DNA of 64,000 nucleotides from Gliomastix tumulicola (lineage: Eukaryota > Ascomycota > Sordariomycetes > Hypocreales > Bionectriaceae). The DNA lies in assembly GCA_001599755.1 (NCBI GenBank), contig BCHX01000006.1, forward strand, positions 3,459,336 through 3,523,335. The letters run 5' to 3'. Every line of letters starts with the position of its first letter. Position 1 is the first letter of the stretch. The notes below the pieces were generated by a model, which saw nothing but the letters and a program-made list of their open reading frames with translations, ran no database searches and was not told the DNA's origin. This document shows positions 20,929 to 31,979 of the stretch, one piece after another. The translations under genes and the position numbers were made by a program.

Positions 20929-23072
20929 TTACTCGGAGCCCTCATCCCAGGGCGCCTCAGGCGTCGGGTACCAGCTCGGGTTGGCCGACGTCAGATCGTA
21001 GGAGCCCTCAAGCTGTGCCGAGCCGTAGTAATCCGCCTTGGGCTTGCCGCCCTCGTTGGTGATGTGCACCTGCTGGCGCGTGGACATGGAGTTCTCGCTG
21101 CGGAGGAAGTTCTGGGGCCGGATGGTGATGCCCGACTGCGCGCCCTGGAAGACGGTGACGGGCAGGTCGTACGTGTCCGGCATGTGGTGCATGCCGAGGT
21201 TGAAGTACAGCACAATGTCCTCCTGCTCGAGCGACTCGCCGTCGAAGAAGTCGTTGAAGTCGAGCTGGACGTCCTCGCTCCAGAGGTCGGCGTCCGGGTG
21301 GGCGGCCACGGGCTCGGCGTCCTTGCGGCGGAGCGCGTAGAGCTGGTGCGTCGCCCAGTTGATGTTGTCGCCAAAGACGGACGAGTTCTCGACGGTGAGA
21401 TGGATGCTGGAGCCCGTGGACGGGTAGATGCGGAAGCCCGGGTGCTCGCCGAACTCGTTCTCGAGGTCCTTGTTGACGACGGAGTAGGCGGCCGCGGCGT
21501 TGGGCGCCCAGTTGATCTTGCCCTCGTCCTCGCTGGCGACGTAGCTGCGCTCGGCCTTCATCGTGTTGATGGTCTTGCCGTCGGACCAGTCGTACACCTG
21601 CGAGTGCGGCACGAACTCGGTCTTGAAGAGGCTGTTCTGCGTGCCGTTGATGTCCAGGTCGAGCTTGAAGTTGAGCACGTGGTCGTGCATGGAACCCGAC
21701 AGCTCGTTGCGGATGCGGAAGCCGTACTCCCAGGGGTCCTCGCCCTCGACATGATCAGACCCCTGGATGTAGCCCGAGGCCCGGACGAGCACCTGGATCG
21801 AGCCGTCGTAGTGGAACTCGTACGTCGTCTGGTAGTCGTAGTTGCCGACGGTGCTGACGCTGCGCACCATGAAGGCGATGTTCTTGGTCGCGTGGTAGTA
21901 GTCCCAGTTGAAGTGGCGGTTCAGCGGGTAGTCCTTGGGGTGCTCGAAGAGGCAGAAGGCGTCGGTGTAGGTCGCGTAGGCCGGGCAGTCGTAGCCCGGG
22001 ACGAGGTTGAAGCCCGTGTAGCCGATGTTGACGTCCAGGTAAGACGCGTATGTCTGCGACTGGTCGGGGCCGGCGTAGTGGGCGAGGGCCTCCTGCATGG
22101 CAAGCTCGTAGATGATTCTCTCGCCGCGGAAGCGAACGTCATGGAGAGAAACACCGCCAGGGCCAGTGCTGACAAAGAAGGTGTAGTCCACTGACGAGAT
22201 GTTAGCAAAGCTCAGGCTCCGTGTCAAGGTCTGGGGGTCGCGCTTACTCCACGAGACGTAGTTCTGCTCAGGGTCAAACTCGTGCCGGGCACCGTCGGGG
22301 AGGATAGCAACAGGAGGAGCCTTGTCGTCATGGGCCAGCTCCCGCTTGTTCCACCCCAGCTTCTCCTCGTACGGGTTGTGGGGGTAGCGCTTCTGCAGGT
22401 CACGCTTCTGCACATCGCGGCGCATTCGCTCATAACTCGACCTGTCAGGTCCGGGTCCCTCGCCCGGCTCCTCGTCGTTCTCGAAGCCCCCGCTGCCGTC
22501 GTCGCAGTATCCGCTGCCGAAGGTGGCGTTGCCGGCGTTGGCGTAGTTGAGAGGGATAGCCTTGGTATCGTTTCCGACGGGAAGGGGGCTGGTATCGGAT
22601 GCTGGTCAGTCTCAATCTTCCGTGAAGGGGGGTTGGATTCAACATACCCAATCATGTACTCCCGGCGGAAGCAGTTGCCCTGGCCCATTGTCCGGGCGTA
22701 TCGGGCAGGCTTCGGCCCGTCACCGTCGAGATACGCCGTGGCCTCGGTCTTGTTCGGCGGCAGCAGCCACACGATGCCGTAGAAGTCCATGTTGCCGGGA
22801 CTGTCCCATCCTTCAGTCAGCAGCTCACCCGTCAGATGATGGAGTATAGGCACATACATTGTCACATTGGCCTGGCGCCTCAGCCACGAGTCGATCTCCA
22901 GCCCCTCCTTCTCCGTGATCCCCGCGAAGATGTTATCAACGGGAGCGACGGCCGGAATGTACGAGCCATTGGTGTCGTCCCGGCGGGAGAGGCGCTCGTG
23001 GGCATTCTGGCTCGTCGGGGAGGCCGATGCGCCGGTCACCGCGAGAGCGGCAACAGCAGAGAGAAACTTCAT
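20929..23072 (-). CDS. Secreted copper amine oxidase
   Basis: Three exons on the minus strand, 23072-22648, 22588-22248 and 22190-20929, give 675 residues. The start is MKFLSAVAALAVTGASASP, a signal peptide; an upstream in-frame extension is ignored. The junctions restore family blocks: IGPLPVGNDTK across the first and YVSWMDYTFFVS across the second. The topaquinone precursor is Tyr373 in VGNYDYQ; the catalytic base is probably Asp308 in YLDVNIGYTG; copper ligands are the two His of SMHDHVL and a His in NLGMHHMPD. The enzyme oxidises primary amines to aldehydes, releasing ammonia and H2O2. About 675 residues is normal for fungal members. Several N-glycosylation sites fit secretion. It lies tail-to-tail with the acetylxylan esterase, 239 bases apart. 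Confidence 0.95.
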
Positions 23073-25016
23073 GATTGCAAAGGGGGTGAGGGCGGAAGAG
23101 ACAGTGGTGAGGAGGATGGTCCAAAACGTTCTGTCACCACCGGCGCACATCGACATATATATATACAAGATGAGCCCCGACATGAACCTCTCGGACAGTC
23201 ACGATACTCCAGGCCTAGCTTACGCGTCGTGGATCGCGTAGCACATAAAATTTCACCCGCTGCCTGTCTGTCCCCCCCGTGAACTTTTGGATCTGCCTCG
23301 TGGGAATCGATTTTCTTCCTTGATCCCTGACACTCCACACGAGGTGTCAAAGAGGCTTGCTGCGGAAGGCCCCGTATACGAGCAGTGCCCGTCGGTGATC
23401 GCTATTTTCATCCTGAGTCCCAAAGGTCCTAGTCGAAACGGCCGAGCTTTTTCTTCGATGTCAAAAGATCCCGCGAACATGGGAGTGGGTGGAAGGGAAA
23501 AGTGAGGGGGAAAAGGGGGCAGTGCCGGGCAATTCTTAGTACCTAATGGCTTCATGGGATCTGTCACTGCGTGGACGATGAATTATGCACTTTTGATCCA
23601 TAACTTAAATCACGGTCAAGGTTATCCATGCTATGGGGCAGCGGGCTCATCAAAAGAATGCCTGCGGGTTGTGTCGATCACAAGCATCGGGGCGAGAGAG
23701 CCTCGACCATCATCATCACCGAGCCATGCATCCGAAGCCGCAATAAAGGCGCCCAATATTGACCACGTGTGCTTCAAGCCCCGAGCAGGTCCCTTTCTCT
23801 CATTCGTCGACGAGGCGAGCTCATTCGGAGTTCCGTCCTAGAGCAGTCACCGTGGCGCACAGTTATCGTGCCCGAAAAGCCCCCCCGACTTTGGGGGTTA
23901 CCATCGTCACGGCCCCAATCTCCCAGCATTGAAGCTCAGCCCTGCTCTCTCTCTCTCTCGACGACAGGGTCTCAAAGATTTCTTCGCGGGTAAGGCACCC
24001 GCTGCGCGCGTCGATCCACAAGTGAGAGCTAGCCCGGCAGACCCTGCACAAAGCGTACATCTAGCCAATCACGTTTTCGCCGGGCGAGATGACAGGAAAC
24101 ATGGCGACCACCCGGCAAGCGAGAAACGCGTCCTCCCACGTCCAAGGGGGCACCTTTGCAATCATGACGCAGCGCAGGATCAGCCCGTCCCCAAGATGGG
24201 GGGGAATGCTTGACCGCCTCAAGCAGTATCCCGATGGGCTTCGTCCCAAGGCTTCTGCTCCCGGACTCAGCCACGGCCTGACTCACCATCCCCGTCGGTG
24301 CCAAGGGTCTGGATGGATCGAAATTTGCTTTGCCGGTTCCATGCATCGAGCTATCATCTCGGTCTTCTCGAAGGGAACGTTGCGCAGCACCGTGAATCTT
24401 GGGCCCAGCTGTTGTTGCCTTCCATGCCCAATGCCCAGCACCCCTGGCGAACCATCCTGTAGCAGTCCGCAGGGGGGGTGCCTATTTTTGGGGGCTGCTC
24501 TGCCTGCTGAGGTTCTGACAGGTTGACATCCGCGCCCTGTGACAACGGACGGACGCTAATGCAGCCTGTCCATGCATGGTGTCGCTCATCATTTAAGTGG
24601 CTGGACGCTACCCTACATACATCATCACTGATACTGCCATTAAGCTGTTATAGACTCATTTGAGGAGTCTTCGATATTGGATCTGTGAGGAATGAATTAT
24701 GATATACTTATGACTTGATGGAGATTATGCTTGTATGCCGCTTTCTTATCGTAGGATGGTGTGGTATGAGTCAGCGATGGTCGGAACGAAAACAATAAAT
24801 CAAGAGGTTTGTTGTGGAATTAGCAGTCGTACAGTTGATCGACATCGTGAGATTAACATGAGCTAGCAACGTCTCACGGCTCTATGCCCATCCAAAGAAC
24901 TGGCTCTAGCCGACTATCTCCTCATCCAATCTGACCAAACTGTTTTGTGTCGATAGCAAGGCACATCCGTATGAGTGACTTCAACAACCCGAGCTCTCAC
25001 CGCCTCATCTCATGTC
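23073..25016. other. Long intergenic region, no gene seen
   Basis: About 1.9 kb. The left part is the amine-oxidase promoter and 5' UTR (tatatatatac near 23157-23166). Farther right are only short ORFs without motifs. No repeat or RNA gene recognised. Confidence 0.4.
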
Positions 25017-25941
25017 TCAGTTACCGGCGGCACAGTAGTCACCACCACTCTTGACCCCCTGCATCGCCGTCTCGACAAAGTCGAAGCCGATATCCAGCCG
25101 AATCCCGTCAGGATTGCTGATCCCCGCCTCTCGATCTAAAGGAATCCCCGTCAGTGAATGCGCCTCGTAGATCTTCTCCGTCGGTTACGTACACCACTCC
25201 GCCGGGGCTTCAGGATGCACACCGCTGAGCCCGACCCAGCCTCGTCCGAGAGGCGTGACCGAAGCGGCCACATCACCATTGGACGAGTACCGAGCAATGA
25301 TGTTGGCTTCGTCCGAGCTCTTGAAGCCCTGCATGACGGCGCCTTCCTGGAAGTAGACCCAGCGGTTGCGCTGCAGCTTGCCATCGCCGGTACTCGCGTT
25401 GAAGCGCCAATCGACTTGCAGGACGGCGTCTCTGTCATCGTCGACCTGTGCTCCGTCCTGTTCGCACTCCGAGTCAACGTCGACGTGCTCGGGAAGAAGG
25501 CCAAGTCCGGGCGAGTGCCCTGCGACGTAAGCCCCCAGGCAGAATCCCATGTACCGGCCCCCGTTGCGCACATAGTCCTGAATGGCTGACGCATGCTCTC
25601 GAAGGCCTTCCCACGCTCCGTCCAGGTCTATTCGGTCTCGTGTTAGCAGCGTCGCAATATGAGTCACACGAAAGGATGAACCTCCCTGGGCCGCCCGGGT
25701 AGGCGTACACGGCGGCCTGGGCCAGGATGCTCGGCGAAATGTCTACTTCCTGGCCCGGTCCGCAGAAGGTGACATTGAAATGGCGGGGTGACTTCTCCAG
25801 CAGCGCGGCGACCGCTTCGGGACAGCCCTCACAGGCTGCGTCGCCCCGGTATACGAGTGCAAGGGGGCGTTCTGGACCGGCCTTGACGGCGGCGAGGCTT
25901 GATAGGGCCATGAGGACGGTGCTGGGGATCGAGGGGCGCAT
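25017..25941 (-). CDS. Secreted BPL_N-type (class I GATase-like) protein
   Basis: Model: three minus-strand exons, 25941-25668, 25627-25193 and 25135-25017, giving 275 residues in frame. A signal peptide (MRPSIPSTVLMALSSLAAVKA) precedes the domain found at the N-terminus of biotin-protein ligases: LVYRGDAACEGC, VYAYPGG, then the nucleophile elbow GGRYMGFCLGAYVAG with its Cys, and GWVGLSGVHPEAPAEW near the end. Secreted fungal stand-alone BPL_N proteins are common and of unknown function; no ligase domain is present. The first intron is odd: only a 40-base GTGACT...ATAG intron keeps the frame, while the better-looking donor (GTTCAT) at 25681 gives the wrong frame. The second junction (EW|YREAGISNPDG) is clean. 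A small indel in exon 1 is the alternative. Confidence 0.8.
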
Positions 25942-26553
25942 GTCTGATCGGGGGATATCGATTTAGCAGGGCTTGGCAGTGACTGGAAACTTGTTGATGC
26001 TCATCGATACGTACGCTGTCGCTCGAGTTTTATATATGCGAAACTTGGAGTGGCGACCCCCGACTTGAACTCATCCTCAATGTCACCTCCAAGCCTCTGC
26101 CTCAGCTATTCGAGCGCGCGGTGAGGTCGAGATTGGTCGTCGCGTATACTCCAAGTTGCTGTCACCACGCTCTGTCGCGTTTATGCGCGTACCTTTCGTC
26201 GTCGAAACGGCACACTCCTGCCGAGGGCTTGAAGATCCGCACCGAGGCACACTCATCAACTGAGACAAAAGTTCGGATGTGGAAAGAACCACAGTTGATC
26301 GTCATATTCGGAAGCCAACGTAACCTCTCATCATATGATTGGCTCGCTATACGCGCTGTGGGCTGTCAGGCCGAGCCTAGCATGAGAAGGGAAAGGCTCT
26401 CACACTATGAGATGTTAGACTTCTCCGCTTGAGTCACTGACAGATTCCGGACCTTGCTGGCCGCTTGCTATTAATAAAGAAATTAAATACTAACCGCAAC
26501 GTCACGCCATCCCGACTTTCACCCCCCTCAAGCGCATGCATGGATTATACGCG
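25942..26553. other. Divergent intergenic region
   Basis: About 610 bases between two divergent genes, so it should carry both promoters. A TATA-like sequence (tttatatatgcg) is at 26030-26041. No ORF of note. Confidence 0.4.
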
Positions 26554-26565
26554 ATGGTTTGCCAA

Positions 26566-26597
<32 letters not shown>

Positions 26598-28071
26598 GTC
26601 ACGAGCTCCTCGAATCAGAGCATTCTCCCATAAATCGCGGACGGGCTGTCTCACATGGTATGCTGCTGCGTGATGCCGGAATGCCAATGCCGATATACGC
26701 TGATAAACGAGCTGCAGCAAGAAACGACGGAAGAAATGCGACGAGGAGAAGCCGACGTGCCGTCGGTGCAAAGAAGGCGGATTTGTCTGTGATGGCTATC
26801 CGCCGCCAGCGCCCAAGAAATGGATGCCGGTCCTGGCGGTCAAGAAACATATTGCGCCGAGAGCTGAGCTGCTCCGCGAGCCGTTGATTCCCGGTGATCC
26901 GTTGGAGTCGTATTACTACGTTCACTTTTTTAGCACCACCGTCAACGACTTGGAGATATCCGCGTGTCTGGATCGCAAGTTCTGGCACAAATGCTTCCAC
27001 AGCCCGAGTCAGGAGTCGATGTGCATCCGGCACTCCGTGATAGCCCTGGGCGCCACGCACTGGCTGTATAGAGCCCAGGGCTGCGAGACAGCGTCTGTTC
27101 AAAGCTTCGCCCTCGGGCACTACAACCAGGCCATCTCGGAGCTCATCCGCTACACGCATGCGGGGGCAGGATCCGGGACGCATATCTCGACGATCTTGAC
27201 GTGCTGTTTTCTCTTTGTGCTTGTGGAGTGCCTACGAGGTGATTTCTCCGAGGCTATTCGACATCTCGAGTCTGGCTGTAGGCTCATCGTGGACAACGCA
27301 CCCGGCTACTTCTCCTCCAACATCCACATCAAGGAGCTGGCCGCCATGTTTCACGCCATCAGCTCACAACTGTCACTCTTCTCCGAGAGCCGTCTATTCC
27401 CAGACCTCATCGACTTCGTGGCTCCCATGAAGAAGTACGAGAACTTCACGGGCAGGCTGCGGGACCTGGACGAGGCCGAAGATACACTCAACTCCTTCGA
27501 CGACATACTCGCCCATATGAGCTGGGACATGGAGAAGCACGAATGTGGGAGAGGATGGGAAGCGTTGCGGCAGCAAGTCCAATGCTGGAACATCGAATTT
27601 CAAAGGATAGCGTTTGAGCTGTCGGGGAACAGCCACGACATGAGGAGGATCGCCAATCTGAAGATACAGCACAAGCTGTGGGAGCTGCTCATGGATGGGG
27701 AGCCTCCTGATGGCGACTGCGACGATAGCACTGAAGAGGAGATGGACCCTGCCGAGTGCAATCTCATCCTCGACGAGATCGAGTGGTTATGGAGCAGCTC
27801 GCCGCAGCCGCATTTCGGACTGAAGACTGATCTCAGCACCGCCATATACCAGCTGTACGTGTTCTGCAAAGATGACACGGTACGACGACGGATCATCCGG
27901 ATTTTGCGGTCACATCAGCGGAGAGAGATTGCGTGGGATAGCCTGGAGCTCGCGAAGTTCCTTGAAGCTGATATGCTGCGACGGGATAAGGGGCTGCAGA
28001 CGGAGGAGTGGCCTGACATCGGCCCTTCCACTTCTGATGGTGCTCTTTTGGTTTTCAAGCCCGTACGGTGA
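26554..28071 (+). CDS. Zn2Cys6 fungal transcription factor with N-terminal polyQ
   Basis: Two exons, 26554-26657 and 26718-28071, give 485 residues. The ATG at 26554 is chosen because the short first exon supplies the start of the zinc cluster: C32-x2-C35, completed across the intron by C42, C49, C52 and C59 (C-x2-C-x6-C-x6-C-x2-C-x6-C). The latter four lie just upstream of the first ATG in the long exon, so an annotation starting at 26824 would lose the DNA-binding domain. Residues 4-15 are glutamine. After the finger comes the helical fungal-specific regulatory domain (DUF3468-like), with the block SFALGHYNQAISEL and a long acidic C-terminal part. Binds DNA as a transcription regulator; the target genes are unknown. 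It is convergent with the dehydrogenase downstream. Confidence 0.92.
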
Positions 28072-28230
28072 ATGCTACCTTCATTCTATTCGGCTGTGTC
28101 CGAAGGCCATTTTGTCCCTTCAAAGTGCTTGCTTCAAAATTTACTTAGATGCTCTACCACATGGTCTCCAAGGATATCAAGACACGCCGCATTGACTCAG
28201 CACAGAACCCAACTTGCGTCAGATCGCTTC

Positions 28231-29334
28231 TCATGGCGTCCCCATCGTTGACAAGATCCCACTCACGCCTGCGAACTCCAGCTCCTTGACGGTCTCGTCC
28301 CACAGTCTGCCCGTCACCTCCTTCCCTTCATCAGTATACATCATGTGGGGGAATCTGGGCAAAAGAATCACCGTCAGCAGTACTCATTATCTGATATTCA
28401 AGGACCGAACTCACGAGTACACCTCCCAGTTGTACGTCCAGCTCCCATGGGACGACTTGGGCTTCAGGACGGCCGCGTTCACCAGCGTCCAGGCACCGGG
28501 CCTCACACCCCGGCCAATGACCTTTCTCACGACCGCTGTTGGGATCCTGGTGATGGCGGGGACCGTTCTGTCGAAGCTGGTGTTTCCGATGAAGCCCGGA
28601 TCCGCGACGTTCACGACCACCTCGTCCTCGTGGACGTGCTCCCTTAGTTTCTCGATGAACATGAGAAGGAGGAGCTTGGTAGTCGAGTACCGGTCCATCG
28701 AGACGGAGAGATTCCACGGCTTGGCAGGCTGCTTGTCGAATTCGGTCATGATATTCGGGGCCGTCCTCTCGGGGAACTTGGCCACGAAAGCCAGACCGGA
28801 GCCCGCAATCGTGATATGGCTGGGCTTTCCCACGACATGTCTAGACTTCTTCAGGACGGGGAGGAGGAGGAAGGTGAGGAGGACGGTGGAGAGGTAGTTG
28901 ACCTGGACCTGCATCTCGTGCTTGGTGGTCTTGTTGACGATGAACTCGCTGTTCATGAGGCCGGCATTAAGAATGACAAAGTCGATTCTCGGCAGGGCAG
29001 CACAACGTGTGACGAAGGCCTCAATGGAATCGTACAGAGCCATGTCGAGTGGCCAGGCCTCGATCGTGGCCTCTGGGTAGGACTTCATAAGCTTGGCGAC
29101 GGCCTCCTTCCCGCTCTCCTCATTACGCACGGTGATGATGAGGTGGGATAGCTTGTATGTGAGGAGGATATCTGCGCTCTCGAACCCGAGGCCTCGATTG
29201 CCTCCGGTGACGATGCCGACTTGGCCAGCGAGACTCAGTCCCTTGGGCGGACTCGGAGGGGAGAGGGTCAGAGCCTTGACGAACTGGACGGGGAAGGGCA
29301 GAGTCAGTGGCCCGAGTTTCATAGAGGCAGACAT
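28231..29334 (-). CDS. Short-chain dehydrogenase/reductase
   Basis: Two minus-strand exons, 29334-28415 and 28354-28231, give 347 residues. The NAD(P) motif is TGGNRGLG (43-50), followed by an Arg in TVRNEE (favouring NADP), NAG at 123-125, a Ser in TIAGSG near 179 and the catalytic YSTTK (Tyr216, Lys220). This is the classical SDR order, closest in style to fungal retinol-dehydrogenase/WW-oxidoreductase-like members that oxidise or reduce alcohol/carbonyl substrates. The second exon adds a C-terminal helix (EVTGRLWDETVKELEFAGV), as usual in the family. The gene converges on the Zn2Cys6 regulator 160 bases away. Substrate unknown. Confidence 0.93.
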
Positions 29335-30044
29335 TTTGAACGATATTCAATGATATTTCCACGACTCTTGTGCTTTCTTGGAATGATTGATACAGCATCG
29401 CATCACCACCTCGCATCACGGCCGAATATTCATACTGCCCATCGGATTTACAACGTCCTGGAGTTAGGCCTTTTCGACATCAAACCTCCATACACCATCG
29501 CAAGCATCCCCCTACTAGCCGCCGTCCCGTCTCCCATCATTCCACGCTACCGACTCGCACACGATCCTTAGCCAAGTCACGACGCGCGCAGGAAGAGCCG
29601 TCAGACCTTCTGGCAAAAGGGAGGGGGGACACGATCGGATTTAAGTGCCCCCAAGCAACCCCCCCTGGACCAGCAGCCATAAACCCGAAGCGGCAACAGC
29701 CCGACATCTCCTTTCGAGAGCCCGGGGTCTCTCACGTCCTCTCGAATAGGAAATAGGTCTGGTGGGTCTGAGATATATATCCCTCCCGCGGCGCGCAGTT
29801 CCGCTGGGGGAGACCCTGATTTTCACTCGTCCGTCCGTCCCGTCTGCCTGCCTCTTGGTCACGTTGGACCAAGCCACCAATTTTAAGCCGCCTTTGCATG
29901 CACTCGGTCCTTTCCCGTTTCTAAGCTAGCTAACGTGAGTCTCGCTTCCACCTACAGCGTGCATTAGTCTCGTCCCCGTGCGCACGGGAAGCTACTCGTT
30001 CCTGGTGCCTGCGGCGAATCAGGAAGGGTGGGAGGAGCGCCACG
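29335..30044. other. Divergent intergenic region
   Basis: About 710 bases between the dehydrogenase and the next plus-strand gene; both promoters must lie here. No ORF or distinctive repeat. A TATA-like atatatatcc lies near 29772. Confidence 0.4.
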
Positions 30045-30985
30045 ATGGGACCGCCGTCGAGACGCCGCGAGTTTGGATTCGCGTTTGTGCAGGTTGATGA
30101 CGCGGGTAAGCCCAAGGGGTCGTCCAATGTCGGGCTCGTGCGCCGCCACTGCATGAAGGGCAAGAACAGGACGATAGGCGTGGCTCCGAAGCGGGCCACC
30201 ACCACCACCACCGGTGCACGCCCCCGGCAGACACGTTATGCCCATCCTGCCCAGGGGACGACGGGGGACGGGCTGCTGCTGCACGTGGCGGCGGAGGAGG
30301 AGCGGGAGAGGGAGGAGGAGGAGGAAGAGGAGGAGGAGGTGCAGCAGCAGATGATGCAGAGGCAGGAGGAGCACTGGTCGTCTGTGTGGGACTCACTGAC
30401 CATCCCCATCTCGCCCTCGTTCATGTCGCTTATCCAGCTCGCCTTCCATGTTGATAACCACGGCAAGGGGCTGCTGCTACGCTGTAAATGGCCATCCCTC
30501 CCCTGAAGCCGAGTGCAGATGCAGCTACTGACGGGGGCCCAATCTCCCTCCATACAGTTATCAACACGGCGATGAAGAACATGTATCCCAAAGACCTGTG
30601 CATAGCCATCGACCCCAACCTGGCGTTGTGGGCGCAGTACCTCGCCAAGGACGAGATCTACCTCCAGTCCGCCCTCTTCACCACGTCGGCGGCCATGGAC
30701 ATCACCATGCGAGGCCCCATCTCGCCCATGACATACGTCCACCTGTCCAGGGCCATGGCCCAGTTAAACAAGGCCATCTCCCAGAAGAACGGGGACGTCC
30801 GGGCCCTGGCCCAGTCGACAGTGACGGTGGTGTGGATGCTGGCCACCTTCTCGTGTCTGCTCAACGACCACGTGAGCGCGAGGGCGCACACCGCTGGTCT
30901 GCTCAAGATTATCCGGCTGAGCGGCGGGCTGGACAAGTTCCGTGGAAACGCGAAACTGTGCATGCAGGTTGGGCGGTGAGTTGCA

Positions 30986-31025
<40 letters not shown>

Positions 31026-31762
31026 TGCTGATCCCCTGCCTCCACGCCTGTTCGTTACTGACAGCTCCTTCTCTCAGAATCAGCATGGCCTACGACACCC
31101 CCGAGAACAGCCAGCTATACTCGTCGTCCGTCAAGCCCCAGCGCCCGTTCTTCTACGACATCGAGCCGATCTACCCCGCGGAGCCAGGCCTGCCCCCGAA
31201 TTCCACCCTCGACCTCTTCGACCCGCTGATCCTGCCGCTCTTCCTCCAGCTGCACGGCTACTTCTCCGTCCTCAACGAGGGCGCCGTCACCAAGCGCTAC
31301 CGCCCGGAGTCCGAGGTCCAGATGGTCGTCTTCTCGCTCCACCACCGGCTCATGCAGCTGCAGGGCGTGCTGTCCGACCGCCCGTCCGAGGGCCTCCGCC
31401 TCGGCATGCTCGCGCTGCTGACGCAGCCGTTTGCGTTCCCGTGGACGCGGACGGCGTACCCGTTCCTGGCCGGGCAGATCCGGGACTTGTGCCTGGAGGT
31501 CGACGCGGAGTCGCTGCTGGCGAGCGTGGACCTCCGGGCGTTTGTGCGGTGGCTGCTGGTCGTGTCGGCGGTCTCGGTGATGGATGCTGAGGCGGAGAGC
31601 GAGCGGCGGTGGATGGAGGATAAGTGGCGGGAGGCGGCGGTGGACATCGTGGCGTGGGGGGATATCCGGAAAGAACTCAAAGAGTTTGTCTGGATCCAGA
31701 GTCTGCATGACTGTGCGGGCAAGAAGGTCGTTTACCGGTGGAACAGCGCTCGGGCGTGGTGA
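30045..31762 (+). CDS. Fungal-specific regulator-like protein lacking a zinc cluster
   Basis: Three exons, 30045-30483, 30558-30975 and 31078-31762, give 513 residues, in frame. The N-terminus (MGPPSRRREFGFAFVQV) and the helical body with HLSRAMAQLNKAI and SARAHTAGLLKIIRLSGGLDK match the fungal-specific transcription-factor regulatory domain (DUF3468 type). There is no Zn2Cys6 motif upstream or inside, as in several stand-alone family members. Residues 85-100 are a pure Glu/Arg acidic stretch followed by Gln. The last exon holds the C-terminal helices. It is convergent with the dimethylglycine-oxidase-type gene, 217 bases away, so a regulatory link with that cluster is possible but unproven. 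The second intron contains a CT microsatellite. Confidence 0.82.
30988..31020 (+). repeat. CT microsatellite in an intron
   Basis: About sixteen CT units inside the second intron of the preceding gene, before its branch region. Likely length-polymorphic. Confidence 0.9.
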
Positions 31763-31979
31763 ATGCGATGTTTTGAGTACGCTGGCGATGCTGCTATGAG
31801 ATACGACGCGTATCTACCTACGTGTGTGTTTGTGAAAGCGGGCTTGGTCTCTTTACGTCGACATGTACACGAGTCTCATCAGGAGTTAATCATATTCATT
31901 AATGATAAACATTATGACATCTAACGTCATATTCGCATCAAACATAGAAATCATAAACAGAGCGTCCGATGCCCCGAGA

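Noticed and set aside
20842..22194. 450-codon plus-strand ORF
   Set aside because: Antisense shadow of the copper amine oxidase, whose catalytic motifs and splice sites are all on the minus strand.
26824..28071. Start of the Zn2Cys6 regulator at the first long-exon ATG
   Set aside because: It would drop the zinc cluster, which is perfectly restored by the upstream exon at 26554-26657.
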